A stretch of DNA of 64,000 nucleotides from UMGS1519 sp050951005. GTDB taxonomy: Bacteria > Actinomycetota > Coriobacteriia > Coriobacteriales > Eggerthellaceae. The notes under the pieces were generated by a model. That model made no database searches. It had not been told where the DNA came from and saw only the letters and a program-made list of their open reading frames with translations. The position numbers were made by a program, and so were the translations under genes. Within the stretch, counting starts at the first letter, position 1; every line of letters starts with the position of its first letter. The DNA is taken from the NCBI GenBank assembly GCA_050951005.1, contig JBMNIP010000002.1:620001-684000 (forward strand). The letters are read 5' to 3'. Below are positions 16,208 through 24,304 of this stretch, in pieces.

Positions 16208-17365
16208 CTAGTACATCACCTGGGATCCCGGCAGGCCCAACAGGGCCGCGACCGTCTCCACGTGCTGGTCGGGCGTGCCGTCGGCAACAGCCAGGCAGGC
16301 TGCGTCGCGCAGGTAGCGCTCGACGCCGGTCTCCTTCACGACACCCAGACCGCCATGCATCCAGATGCACTGCTTGGCAACGTCGATGGCCATCTCGCAC
16401 GTGGAGTATTTAGCAGTGTTCACCAGGCGTTTGATTTCGGCATCGTTGGAATTGTCCTTGTGCAGCAATGCCAGATCGCCCAGCAACAGCGCCTCGTAGA
16501 TCAGTGCACGGCACTTCTCGATTTCGCCGGACATCCGGGCCAGGCGATGGGCAACCGCCTGAAGGTTCACGATGGGCGTATTGTTGCGTGTGCGCACCTT
16601 GGTGAACTCAAGGGTCTTCTGCCATGCACCCTCGGCGCATCCCAATGCGGCAGCAGCGCAGAATGCATTGCCGGCGCCGATGCCTTCGCCGAGCTTCTTC
16701 GGGAATGCATGGTCGGCCTTCACGCGGCAGTCGCTGAACACGTTGGTGCCCGAGCAGTTGCCGTTCACGCCGATCTTGTCCTCGACGTGGCTGTCCTCCA
16801 TGCCGGGGTTGTCTGTGTCCACCACGAAGGCATAGATCTGCCCATCATCGGCGGGACCGACCACGATGGCCACATCTGCGGCACCGGTGTTGGTGGCATA
16901 GAGCTTCGTGCCATTGAGCACCCATTCGTCGCCATCGCGCTTGGCGAACGTCGGCCATTCGGCGAAGTTCGTGCAACCGACCGGGAAGGTGATCGGCGCA
17001 CTGAACAGGATGTCTCCTGAAAGCAGGCCGGGCAGATACTCTGCACACAGCTCCTTGGCATTCGGGGCATCGAACAGATAGGTGGGGATGGCCACCGTTA
17101 CATACAGGCTCAACGCGAAAGCCGGGGACTCTTTGGCGATTTCCTCGATGACGGCCGCCGTAGCGCTCATGCCTGCGCCCGTGCCGCCGAACTCCTGCGG
17201 AACCAGAAGTCCCGTGAAGCCGAGCTCAGCAGCCTTCTTGTACAGATCGCGAGGGAAGGCATTCGACTTATCGATTTCCGCTGCACGCGGGCGTACCTCG
17301 GTTTCGGCGAATTCACGCGCGATTTTCTGGACCATCTTCTGATCGTCATTGAACAAATAGGACAT
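16208..17365 (-). CDS. Acyl-CoA dehydrogenase-like protein with altered active site
   Basis: A 385-residue member of the family by its whole-length pattern (N-terminal helical domain, beta domain with VLNGTKLYATNTG, C-terminal helices with the MHGGLGV and RYLRDAA motifs). Two signatures are changed. The usual TEPxAGSD motif is replaced by FSAPITFPVGC, and the catalytic glutamate of the EGTSE motif is an aspartate in VADGTPDQ (D362). The alternative glutamate position on helix G used by isovaleryl-CoA dehydrogenase also lacks a glutamate (EGIGAGNAF). ATG at 17365 follows AAGGAG with 7 bases. It shares an operon with two SDRs and ETF. It may use a different substrate, act as a reductase, or be a structural partner. 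Confidence 0.82.
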   Translation of the reverse strand: MSYLFNDDQKMVQKIAREFAETEVRPRAAEIDKSNAFPRDLYKKAAELGFTGLLVPQEFGGTGAGMSATAAVIEEIAKESPAFALSLYVTVAIPTYLFDAPNAKELCAEYLPGLLSGDILFSAPITFPVGCTNFAEWPTFAKRDGDEWVLNGTKLYATNTGAADVAIVVGPADDGQIYAFVVDTDNPGMEDSHVEDKIGVNGNCSGTNVFSDCRVKADHAFPKKLGEGIGAGNAFCAAAALGCAEGAWQKTLEFTKVRTRNNTPIVNLQAVAHRLARMSGEIEKCRALIYEALLLGDLALLHKDNSNDAEIKRLVNTAKYSTCEMAIDVAKQCIWMHGGLGVVKETGVERYLRDAACLAVADGTPDQHVETVAALLGLPGSQVMY

Positions 17366-17421
17366 GGTGATACTCCTTACTCCCTTTCGAGGGAAGGTGC
17401 CGATGAACATGCTTGTTGATT

Positions 17422-17492
17422 TCGATACGGCGGCGTAATGCCGCCGTATCGAGTCAGAATGCGGGTGCATAAGAGGGAGCAAGGCACCCGCA
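17422..17492 (-). other. Tandem hairpins between SDR and dehydrogenase genes
   Basis: Two stems are packed in the 135-base gap. The first is a perfect 13-base stem (17422-17434 with 17440-17452, loop GTAAT); the second is TGCGGGTGC/GCACCCGCA (17460-17468 with 17484-17492). Neither is followed by a U-run. They may adjust mRNA decay between operon segments. Confidence 0.5.
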
Positions 17493-17500
17493 CAGAGACG

Positions 17501-18469
17501 CTAGACGTTCGTCTTGCTCAGGCGGACGTATTCCAGAGTTGCGGCGCTCTGGGGCAAAGGCTGCTTATAGCCAGCCAATCGCAGGTCGCTCTCTTGGCGG
17601 ATAATGGCCGCCGTCCGGCCCGGATGCGTATAGATGTAGAAGAAGCCACGGTCCAAGCCATCCATGATGGCCTCGACCGCTTGATCGACGGTGATGACGC
17701 CCATGGCGAAGGCCGTTTGGCGGTCCTCGTCGGTCTGCGGATTCGCGAGCTGCGCCACCGTCTGCTTCACCACTTCCACCACTTCGGGAGGTAGATTCAT
17801 GATATCGGGGTTATCGCGGAACTCCTCGGGGCGCGCGGCCGGGTTTGCCATCCGGTCCGAAATCTCGGTCTTCACGATGCTCGGCAAAATCGCCGAACAG
17901 GTCACACCCGTTTGGCGCTGCTCCATCATGACGGCGAACTGCTCGACAAAAGTCAGAGTTGCCGATTTCAGCGGAGCATATGGCGCGCCGATCAGCTTGC
18001 CATCCAGCGGTCCGAGTGCCGCCTGCGAGACCGTCGTGCAGATATGGCCGCCGCCCTGCTTTTGCATGACCGGCCAGAAGGTATTGCAACCGAATACCGG
18101 GCCCATGACATTCACATGGAAGTACAGCTCCCAGTCCGCCGCGACGAAGCACTCGTACGGCTTCGAGTACATGATGCCCGCGTTGTTGAACAGGTAGTCG
18201 ACCGCCCCGTACTTCTCCAATGCAAAATCGCGGAGATCCGCCCAATCCTGTTCATGGGAAACATCCATGGCGAAAGAAGTAGCCTCGCATCCAGCAGCTT
18301 TCAGTTCTTCAGCACAGGCCGATGCATCGCCATCCAGGATGTCGGCAATAATAAGGTTGCCGCCGCGTTTCGCGATCGCATGGGCGAGCCCTTTGCCGAT
18401 ACCGTTGGCGCCACCCGTGATGATAACCGTCTTACCGGAGTAGTCTTTCTTGAGATTCGTGCCGTCCAT
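17501..18469 (-). CDS. Short-chain dehydrogenase/reductase (operon lead gene)
   Basis: A 322-residue NAD(P)-dependent oxidoreductase. TGGANGIG lies near residue 17, NNAG near 97, and the active-site serine and tyrosine in TTVSQAALG and APYAPLK. The C-terminal GFFYIYTH extension is shared with the SDR at 15121. ATG at 18469 follows GGAGG with 9 bases. It is the first gene of the five-gene operon that ends with etfA. A 16-base perfect palindrome (18672-18687) lies about 200 bases upstream, between this gene and the tetR gene at 18708, and is the likely operator of the operon. Confidence 0.83.
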   Translation of the reverse strand: MDGTNLKKDYSGKTVIITGGANGIGKGLAHAIAKRGGNLIIADILDGDASACAEELKAAGCEATSFAMDVSHEQDWADLRDFALEKYGAVDYLFNNAGIMYSKPYECFVAADWELYFHVNVMGPVFGCNTFWPVMQKQGGGHICTTVSQAALGPLDGKLIGAPYAPLKSATLTFVEQFAVMMEQRQTGVTCSAILPSIVKTEISDRMANPAARPEEFRDNPDIMNLPPEVVEVVKQTVAQLANPQTDEDRQTAFAMGVITVDQAVEAIMDGLDRGFFYIYTHPGRTAAIIRQESDLRLAGYKQPLPQSAATLEYVRLSKTNV

Positions 18470-18671
18470 ATGACGCTGCCTCCAATGACTGTGTCCGACC
18501 ATTCGATGCGCAATGGCCTCCTAAGACCCCTTGTTTGCACAAGACATCGAATGCGTACGAACAGCGATTATCCGTTAGTCACTTGCAGCTGCACGACAAA
18601 CATCTCCGAATGCAAGCATAGATACACCGCATAAGAAGACACCTGAATCATGTCATAGACTCATCTTTTTG

Positions 18672-18687
18672 TCAACCAATTGGTTGA
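18672..18687. promoter_or_regulatory. TetR-type operator upstream of the SDR-ACAD-ETF operon
   Basis: TCAACCAATTGGTTGA is a perfect 16-base palindrome. A second copy with 14 of 16 bases identical lies at 19407-19422, upstream of the tetR gene at 18708. The pair brackets the regulator gene, as expected for an autoregulated local repressor. Confidence 0.65.
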
Positions 18688-18707
18688 TTTGATATTTACC
18701 GTTTGGT

Positions 18708-19295
18708 TTATTCTGCGAGATTGGTGATGGCGGCAATCTGCTCCATCGCGCAGCCGTCGAGGTCGCCCGAAAGCGAGCCGTTGTATCGGCAGATGAACAT
18801 GCCCGAAACCACGACCATGAGCGCCTCGGCCTGACGGGGATCGCGCTCGGTACCATAGACCTTGCGCAGGCAGCGTTTCAACGTATTGAGCCAGGCATCG
18901 TACTCATCGTCGAGCAGCTGCTTGGCCGCCGGATCGTAATGCGCCAGCACATAGGTCTGGATGATGCTGTTCAGCTGCGAGTCGCGTGTGTCGCCATGGG
19001 CTACAAAATCCAAAAAACTATTGAAATAGTCCAGGTCAGAATCATAATCGGTACGAGGATGCTTGTCGAACCACCCTTCGTAACGGTCGATCAGATAGCC
19101 GCGGCTCCAGCGCATGTACTCATGTACCAGATCATCTCGACTGTCGAAGTAGTACAGCAGCTTCGCATGTGACATGCCTGCTTCTTCGGCAACATCGCGA
19201 AGTGTGATCTTGCTGATCGGTTTACGTTCGATGCAGGCGCGAAACGCTCTGAGAACGTCTTCGCGCACGCTCTCCTTGTCCACGATTGCCGGCAT
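18708..19295 (-). CDS. TetR-family transcriptional regulator
   Basis: A 195-residue repressor-type protein. The N-terminal HTH is seen in ISKITLRDVAEEAGMSHAKLLYYF, where the recognition helix falls on SHAKLLYYF. The rest is the helical ligand-binding domain. ATG at 19295 follows AAGGAA. A matching palindrome lies on both sides of the gene (18672-18687 and 19407-19422), so it likely controls itself and the downstream SDR-dehydrogenase-ETF operon, transcribed the same way. Acyl-CoA esters are common inducers for TetR proteins next to such genes; that is inference here. Confidence 0.88.
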   Translation of the reverse strand: MPAIVDKESVREDVLRAFRACIERKPISKITLRDVAEEAGMSHAKLLYYFDSRDDLVHEYMRWSRGYLIDRYEGWFDKHPRTDYDSDLDYFNSFLDFVAHGDTRDSQLNSIIQTYVLAHYDPAAKQLLDDEYDAWLNTLKRCLRKVYGTERDPRQAEALMVVVSGMFICRYNGSLSGDLDGCAMEQIAAITNLAE

Positions 19296-19714
19296 GTTGG
19301 TTCCTTCCGAGCTTGTTGTTATCGGCATTCATCGTACCATGCAAGGTTGCGCGAGCCGCAAATAACGGGCAATGTTTCAATGGCCGTCCACTGCTGGTCG
19401 CGTATTTCATCCAATTGGTTAATGTATTTCACATATCTGGTCATTCGCTAGCCAAATACGCAAGAATGTGGCCAATCCTCGGGAACCGCTTGAACGCCCT
19501 GACCACAACACCGTCGTCATTTGCTCGGTAACAGAATAGCTCAAGCCGACTCTACCCATCATCCACCGTCTTCGCCAGAAGGCTCTCCAAGCTCCGTTGG
19601 GATACCTGAATAAACCGCAACCACAATGAATAGGCTCCCGGGCCTCGCTTACTCGTCGAAGCCCGAGAGCCGTAGCCGATGCACAATACCGCGCTTTATT
19701 GACCAGAACTGCAA
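19296..19714. promoter_or_regulatory. Promoter gap of the tetR gene, with operator and hairpin
   Basis: This 420-base gap has no gene. The operator copy at 19407-19422 (TCATCCAATTGGTTAA) lies about 110 bases before the tetR start, in AT-rich surroundings. A hairpin at 19633-19671 (GGCTC-CGGGC against GCCCG-GAGCC with one mismatch) follows the stop of the dehydrogenase at 19715 and may end that transcript. Confidence 0.5.
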
Positions 19715-20842
19715 TTAGTGCAGATCTGCGCGAGAGATGACAATCTTCAGAATCTCGCTTGTTCCCTCGATGATCTGGAACATCTTCGCATCACGGTAGA
19801 AACGTTCCACGCCATAGTCGTGAACAGTGCCCAGACCGCCGCAAAGCTGCACCGCCTTATTGGTAACCTCGCAGCACATATCGGTGGCAACAAGCTTTGC
19901 TCGGGCCGCATCGGCCGTCACATTCTCGTGATTGTCGAATTCCTGGGCAACCTCATACAAGAGAGCACGCGCCGCGGCAATCTTGGATGAGCACTCGGCC
20001 ACATACCACTGCAGACCTTGCATGTTGGAGAGCTTGGTACCGAAAGCATCACGTTCCTTGATGAACTCGATTCCCTTGGCCAAAGCGGCTTCGGCGGTTC
20101 CGATTGCCGCAGCTGCAACGGACAAACGCGCTTCGTCAAGCAGCGACAGCGTTGCGCGCAGACCATGATCGGGAATGCCGATCAGCGCATCCTCGGGAAC
20201 ATGGACATCCTCGAAAAACAGCTCACCGGTATCTGTACCATGCATGCCGAGCTTATTGAAAATGGAGCCGACCTTGACTCCCGGAGCATCGGCCGGGAAG
20301 AGGAATGCGGAGATGCCACCCTTCTCGGTTGCCTTGGTCTTTGCGCTAATCAGAAAATACTTGGCGCTGCCTGCACAGGTAATGAACGTCTTTTGGCCGT
20401 TGATAATCCATTCATTGCCCTCATGGACGGCAGTCGTCTGAATACCGCCGGAATCGGAACCTGCGGTAGGCTCGGTAAAGGCAAACGCGCAGGGATTACG
20501 GTCCAACAGGATTGGCAGGTACTTCTTCTTCTGCTCGTCGGTTCCAACGCGCAGCAACAGCGAAACAACGACACTCGAAGTGCCCGCCAGAGCCAACCCG
20601 GCATCCACCTTGGAAAGCTCCTCGACAACCGCCAGCTGGCAGACCTTGGTCTCGCCGATACCGCCGTATTCTTCCGGCAGCGTCATGGTGGGAATGCCCA
20701 GATCCCACATACGGTCGATAAGATCCAGCGGGAACTCGTCGTTTTCCTCCATGCGCTCCAGCACGATGGGTTCGACTTCCTGCTGTGCAAATTCGCGAAC
20801 CGAATCAACCATCAGTTCCTGGTCTTCATTCAAGTAATTCAT
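19715..20842 (-). CDS. Acyl-CoA dehydrogenase
   Basis: A 375-residue enzyme with all standard features of the short-chain group: FTEPTAGSDSGG near residue 130, WIINGQKTFITCAG, and the catalytic glutamate in IIEGTSEILK (E359). AAAAGGAACTCAC precedes the ATG at 20842. It is the last gene of a leftward series with the class III CoA-transferase (20988) and the large dehydrogenase (22452). A butyryl-CoA or crotonobetainyl-CoA reductase type of role would suit the CaiA-CaiB-CaiC-like set, but nothing in the sequence fixes the substrate. Electrons should pass to the ETF encoded at 13-15 kb. Confidence 0.91.
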   Translation of the reverse strand: MNYLNEDQELMVDSVREFAQQEVEPIVLERMEENDEFPLDLIDRMWDLGIPTMTLPEEYGGIGETKVCQLAVVEELSKVDAGLALAGTSSVVVSLLLRVGTDEQKKKYLPILLDRNPCAFAFTEPTAGSDSGGIQTTAVHEGNEWIINGQKTFITCAGSAKYFLISAKTKATEKGGISAFLFPADAPGVKVGSIFNKLGMHGTDTGELFFEDVHVPEDALIGIPDHGLRATLSLLDEARLSVAAAAIGTAEAALAKGIEFIKERDAFGTKLSNMQGLQWYVAECSSKIAAARALLYEVAQEFDNHENVTADAARAKLVATDMCCEVTNKAVQLCGGLGTVHDYGVERFYRDAKMFQIIEGTSEILKIVISRADLH

Positions 20843-20919
20843 GTGAGTTCCTTTTCTCGTCGAAATATCTGATTGGCGAGACTGCCGCTACCGGGCATCA
20901 ACTCGCTCAGGCTATCCAT

Positions 20920-20964
20920 CTGCAGCGCGGCGCGTCAGACCCCTCCCTCGGCGCGCCGCTGCAG
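20920..20964 (-). other. Intra-operon stem-loop after the CoA-transferase
   Basis: CTGCAGCGCGGCGCG pairs with CGCGCCGCTGCAG with a two-base bulge. It lies 24 bases past the CoA-transferase stop and has no U-run, so it may be a stabiliser rather than a terminator. Confidence 0.45.
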
Positions 20965-20987
20965 GCGTTCGGTCGTCTCTGAACCGG

Positions 20988-22178
20988 CTATTCGATTCCA
21001 AGCTCTTTGAAGACGGCCTCGTTGTCGGCAAACTCCTTACCGGGTTTCGGGCACTGCGCGGGAGGCAGCGGATCCTGGTCCTCATAGCGAAGCGGCGGCA
21101 CGGGGATGTAGACTTCTTTGCCGGACGGATAGGTCAGCTTCTGGACATCGTTGTTTGCCAGCGCCTGCTCGTCGGGAGCGTACATCTCGCTCAGATGGCG
21201 CAGACGGCAGTACACGATCTGCGACTCCTGGCAGCGTTCCATAATGTCCTTCGTGTGGGTCTTGGCCACGCGCTCGGAAACCTGCGTGATCCAGCGTTTG
21301 CGCACCTCGGGATCGAGCGTGCTGGTACGGGTCTTGTATTCTTCGACATCGATCAGGTCGTCGCACCCGAAGGCGTGGGCCCACTTCGGCCAGAACTCCT
21401 CATAGTTCTTGGCGACCGACGTTTCGATCCAGTCGCCGTCTGCAGTCTTGAATGGCATGTTCATCGGCGGCATTTCGGTGTACTTGCGCGGATACTTGTA
21501 GCCGTACTGCGTACCGATACCTTCGGTGCTCAGAGCCCAAGCTCCGGCGCCGTATAGCGAGCAGTTGAAGTAGGACGGAATGCCCTTGGTTTCGCGCAGA
21601 TACAGGCCGAAGCCGACCGCTGCGCACATCCAGGCGCCTACCGTGGTGTCGCCCAGGCCGGGAGCGCCGAAGATAGGAACGCTGGTGCCGTCTTCGTTCT
21701 CCACCATCAAATCCAAGGTTGCACCAGACTCTGTCATGAATGCGGTCTTGTCGTAGCCGGGATCGTCTTTGCGAGCGCCCTTCAGACCGTAGCCGTTACA
21801 GGTGACCATGATGATCTTCGGATTCAGCTTCTTGGCTGACTCGTAATCCAGACCCATGCCCTCAAGCGCCTTCCCGCGATAGTTGGTCAAGAAGACGTCG
21901 CATTTGGCAACCATCTGATGCAGCTTCTCAAGATCATCGGGCTCGCGCGTGTTCAGATTGACGAATCTCTTGCCGCCGTTCAACGCATCGATGTGCGCAT
22001 TCTCGAACATCTCGGAATCTGGCTCCCAGGATTTCGTGGTGTAGCGCCAACCGTCGCCCTTGGGGCCGGTCTCGACATGGAACACCTCTGCGCCCATCTC
22101 AAGCAGCGCCTGCCCTGCAGAGGGAGCGGATACAACATTGGAAAAATCGATTACTTTGATTCCTTCAAGAGGCCTCAT
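20988..22178 (-). CDS. Class III CoA-transferase (CaiB/BaiF family)
   Basis: A 396-residue enzyme that moves CoA between two carboxylic acids without a covalent glutamyl-CoA ping-pong. The family start MRPLEGIKVIDFSN and the catalytic aspartate in the DPGYDKTAF motif (D143) are present, and the length is normal. ATG at 22178 follows AAAGGAG; an upstream frame to 22244 is not supported by a ribosome site. Known relatives act on carnitine/crotonobetaine, bile acids, oxalate and aromatic lactates. The surrounding dehydrogenases and the AMP-ligase at 24305 give a CaiA-B-C-like composition, though without a CaiD crotonase. The likely role is to activate the substrate of the large dehydrogenase by exchange with its reduced product. 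Confidence 0.9.
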   Translation of the reverse strand: MRPLEGIKVIDFSNVVSAPSAGQALLEMGAEVFHVETGPKGDGWRYTTKSWEPDSEMFENAHIDALNGGKRFVNLNTREPDDLEKLHQMVAKCDVFLTNYRGKALEGMGLDYESAKKLNPKIIMVTCNGYGLKGARKDDPGYDKTAFMTESGATLDLMVENEDGTSVPIFGAPGLGDTTVGAWMCAAVGFGLYLRETKGIPSYFNCSLYGAGAWALSTEGIGTQYGYKYPRKYTEMPPMNMPFKTADGDWIETSVAKNYEEFWPKWAHAFGCDDLIDVEEYKTRTSTLDPEVRKRWITQVSERVAKTHTKDIMERCQESQIVYCRLRHLSEMYAPDEQALANNDVQKLTYPSGKEVYIPVPPLRYEDQDPLPPAQCPKPGKEFADNEAVFKELGIE

Positions 22179-22296
22179 GATGAGCTCCTTTCGTTTCTCT
22201 GCGAGAAAGGAACCCTCATGCCGCCGCCGACCTGCCATGCCCAACGGAACACAGCGGGCAGTCGGCGCTTAGGCCCCTTCGCAATAGATGTCAAAC

Positions 22297-22365
22297 CCCG
22301 GTAGAAATACCGGGTCCGGCCGCGGATGCGCTCCAGCACGGCGCATCCGCATGCCGTATGCGGAT
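22297..22365 (-). other. Overlapping hairpins in the leader of the CoA-transferase
   Basis: Within a 270-base gap, GCGCATCCGC (22341-22350) can pair perfectly with GCGGATGCGC (22322-22331), or its ATCCGCAT part with ATGCGGAT (22358-22365). The two structures exclude each other. A further stem CCCGGT/ACCGGG lies at 22297-22314. Alternative pairing of this kind can act as a switch; function is unproven. Confidence 0.4.
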
Positions 22366-22451
22366 TGGAATGGATGCCATCCGCAACCCCGCGGGGATCA
22401 TCGGTCGATGCTTGCATTGCTGGAAGGTTCGACCTGTCCCCGCGCCTTCAA

Positions 22452-24173
22452 CTAGGCTTCGTAGCAGCCGTCGAGAGACAGGACGTAATCGTCGACCAGA
22501 GCGTTCTCGCGGTCCATGTCGATGACCGGTTCCTTGATGATGGCCTGCAGAGCTTCCTTCTGACCGGGCTCGAGATGGCCGGCATAGGAATTGATCTGGG
22601 TCAGGGCATAAGCACTGTTATCACGGACGATGTAGCTGAAGCACTGGTCGATAACGTCATCCTCGATGCCGTTCTGTTTGGCCTTCTCGTAGAACAGCTG
22701 GCCATAGACAATCGAAGCGAAGACCTGGCAGATGTTCAGCGCGAAGTCGGGATTCTTCGCCTGTGCCTTGGTCATCGGGCAATTCTTCTGGAACTCGCCC
22801 AAAGCTTCGAACTGCTCTTGGTAGACCTTGACATTCGGCAGGGTGCAACCCTCGAAGGACTTGCGGGGATCGGGGAAGCGGATGTCGGCAACATGGCCGA
22901 AGCCCTGATGGAATAGTGCATGGGCATCGTCATGAGCGCTCGTATCGGCCGGCAGGACGCCACCATCGGTATAGTTGCCGAAATATGCAGGCATGAACTT
23001 GATGACCTGAGCCAGGTTGACATGAGCGGTGCCTTCCAGGCGGACCGGCATGCCCACTGCGCCGATGGCATAGCTGGCGAACATGTCGCGCTCGTATGCC
23101 TTTGCCGCCATGACATCCAGCAACAGCATCGCAGCCTTCTCGCACTGGCCGGCAGAGTATGCCTTCTGGATGGGGTTGTAGCACAGGAAACGGCGGTCGT
23201 CCGGGCCGGAAGCACGGAAGTAATCGACGGCACGGTACGCGTAATTGCGGCTGATAACCAAGCGGCACCAAGCTTCGAGCAGCGCACGGCGGATATGGGG
23301 CATAGAGGTCACCGGCTTGCCGTACAGGATGCGGTTCTTGGAATGGTGGACGCATTCGTAGAGCATGTGGGCGATTTTGGAATCGTCACCGATCGAGGTC
23401 TGGGTCTTGCCGATGTTGACGGCACCCAGGGCCTTGGCGAATGCCTCGTTGCCGTTGATCAGGATATCGTCTTCGGTCAACGGGTACTCGATCATATCGA
23501 AATAGCCGATCTGGCTTTCGACCAACGCCGGAGTCTCGATGTCGCCGCAGTACTTGCAGTGGCGATCGCGCGAATCGACCACCCAGATGGCATATTCGCC
23601 CGTCTCGGTGTTCTTGCCGAAGACCGAGATCTTCGAAGCGCGCGAGGAGTTGCCGATGTAGTACTTCTGACCGTTTGCCACGTACTTGCCGTTGCCGACC
23701 GGGGTGATGTAGCAGTCGGTGGTGTAGATATCAGCGCCATGGGCACGCTCGGACATGCCGAATGCCATGATGTTGCCATCGGCCAGCTGCTGAGCCGCTT
23801 CGCGCTTCTGCTTCTCGTTGTCGGACTCCCAAATCGGACCCAGACCCAGCACTGAGCACTGGAAGGTGTACTGATAGAAGCCGTAGAAGCCCAGAAGTTC
23901 GCTGGCGGCGCTGACCGTGTAATGGTCCCAACGGGTGGTTCCGTCACCGTATTCCTCAGGCGTCAGCAGCTTTGAGAAGAAGCCCGACTCCTTGATGAAC
24001 TCATAGAAATCATTCGGTGCCATGCGCGTGGTCGCAGTATTCATCACTCCGAATGTTCCCTTGTGCTCGAAGAAATCACGGCAGGTCTCGAACAGCTTGT
24101 AGTCCTCCTCGGTGGGAAGGTACAGCGTATTCCTGAGATCCTGCGGATTGAGCAACAGATTTTTCTTCGCCAT
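22452..24173 (-). CDS. Large divergent acyl-CoA dehydrogenase
   Basis: A 573-residue flavoprotein of the acyl-CoA dehydrogenase superfamily, about 190 residues longer than the classical enzymes. The FAD motif is changed to GMSERAHGADIY near residue 140, and the putative catalytic glutamate lies in RLEGTAHVN (about E380). A CKYC pair near residue 207 and a long helical C-terminal domain after residue 400 account for the extra length. ATG at 24173 follows GAAAGAGGAACC. It heads a probable operon with the CaiB-like CoA-transferase and the dehydrogenase at 19715, and is downstream of the ligase at 24305. The extension resembles those of larger dehydrogenases that carry extra C-terminal domains; its substrate is unknown. 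Confidence 0.83.
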   Translation of the reverse strand: MAKKNLLLNPQDLRNTLYLPTEEDYKLFETCRDFFEHKGTFGVMNTATTRMAPNDFYEFIKESGFFSKLLTPEEYGDGTTRWDHYTVSAASELLGFYGFYQYTFQCSVLGLGPIWESDNEKQKREAAQQLADGNIMAFGMSERAHGADIYTTDCYITPVGNGKYVANGQKYYIGNSSRASKISVFGKNTETGEYAIWVVDSRDRHCKYCGDIETPALVESQIGYFDMIEYPLTEDDILINGNEAFAKALGAVNIGKTQTSIGDDSKIAHMLYECVHHSKNRILYGKPVTSMPHIRRALLEAWCRLVISRNYAYRAVDYFRASGPDDRRFLCYNPIQKAYSAGQCEKAAMLLLDVMAAKAYERDMFASYAIGAVGMPVRLEGTAHVNLAQVIKFMPAYFGNYTDGGVLPADTSAHDDAHALFHQGFGHVADIRFPDPRKSFEGCTLPNVKVYQEQFEALGEFQKNCPMTKAQAKNPDFALNICQVFASIVYGQLFYEKAKQNGIEDDVIDQCFSYIVRDNSAYALTQINSYAGHLEPGQKEALQAIIKEPVIDMDRENALVDDYVLSLDGCYEA

Positions 24174-24304
24174 GGTTCCTCTTTCCTTCCATTCCTGCGC
24201 CACGGGAACAAACGTCTACTCTTTCTGCCGACTTGGCGCATGTCGACACCGCTTCGATTAACGGATTTCGATTGAAATCCGGAAAATCCTTTGCGCGATA
24301 TCCC

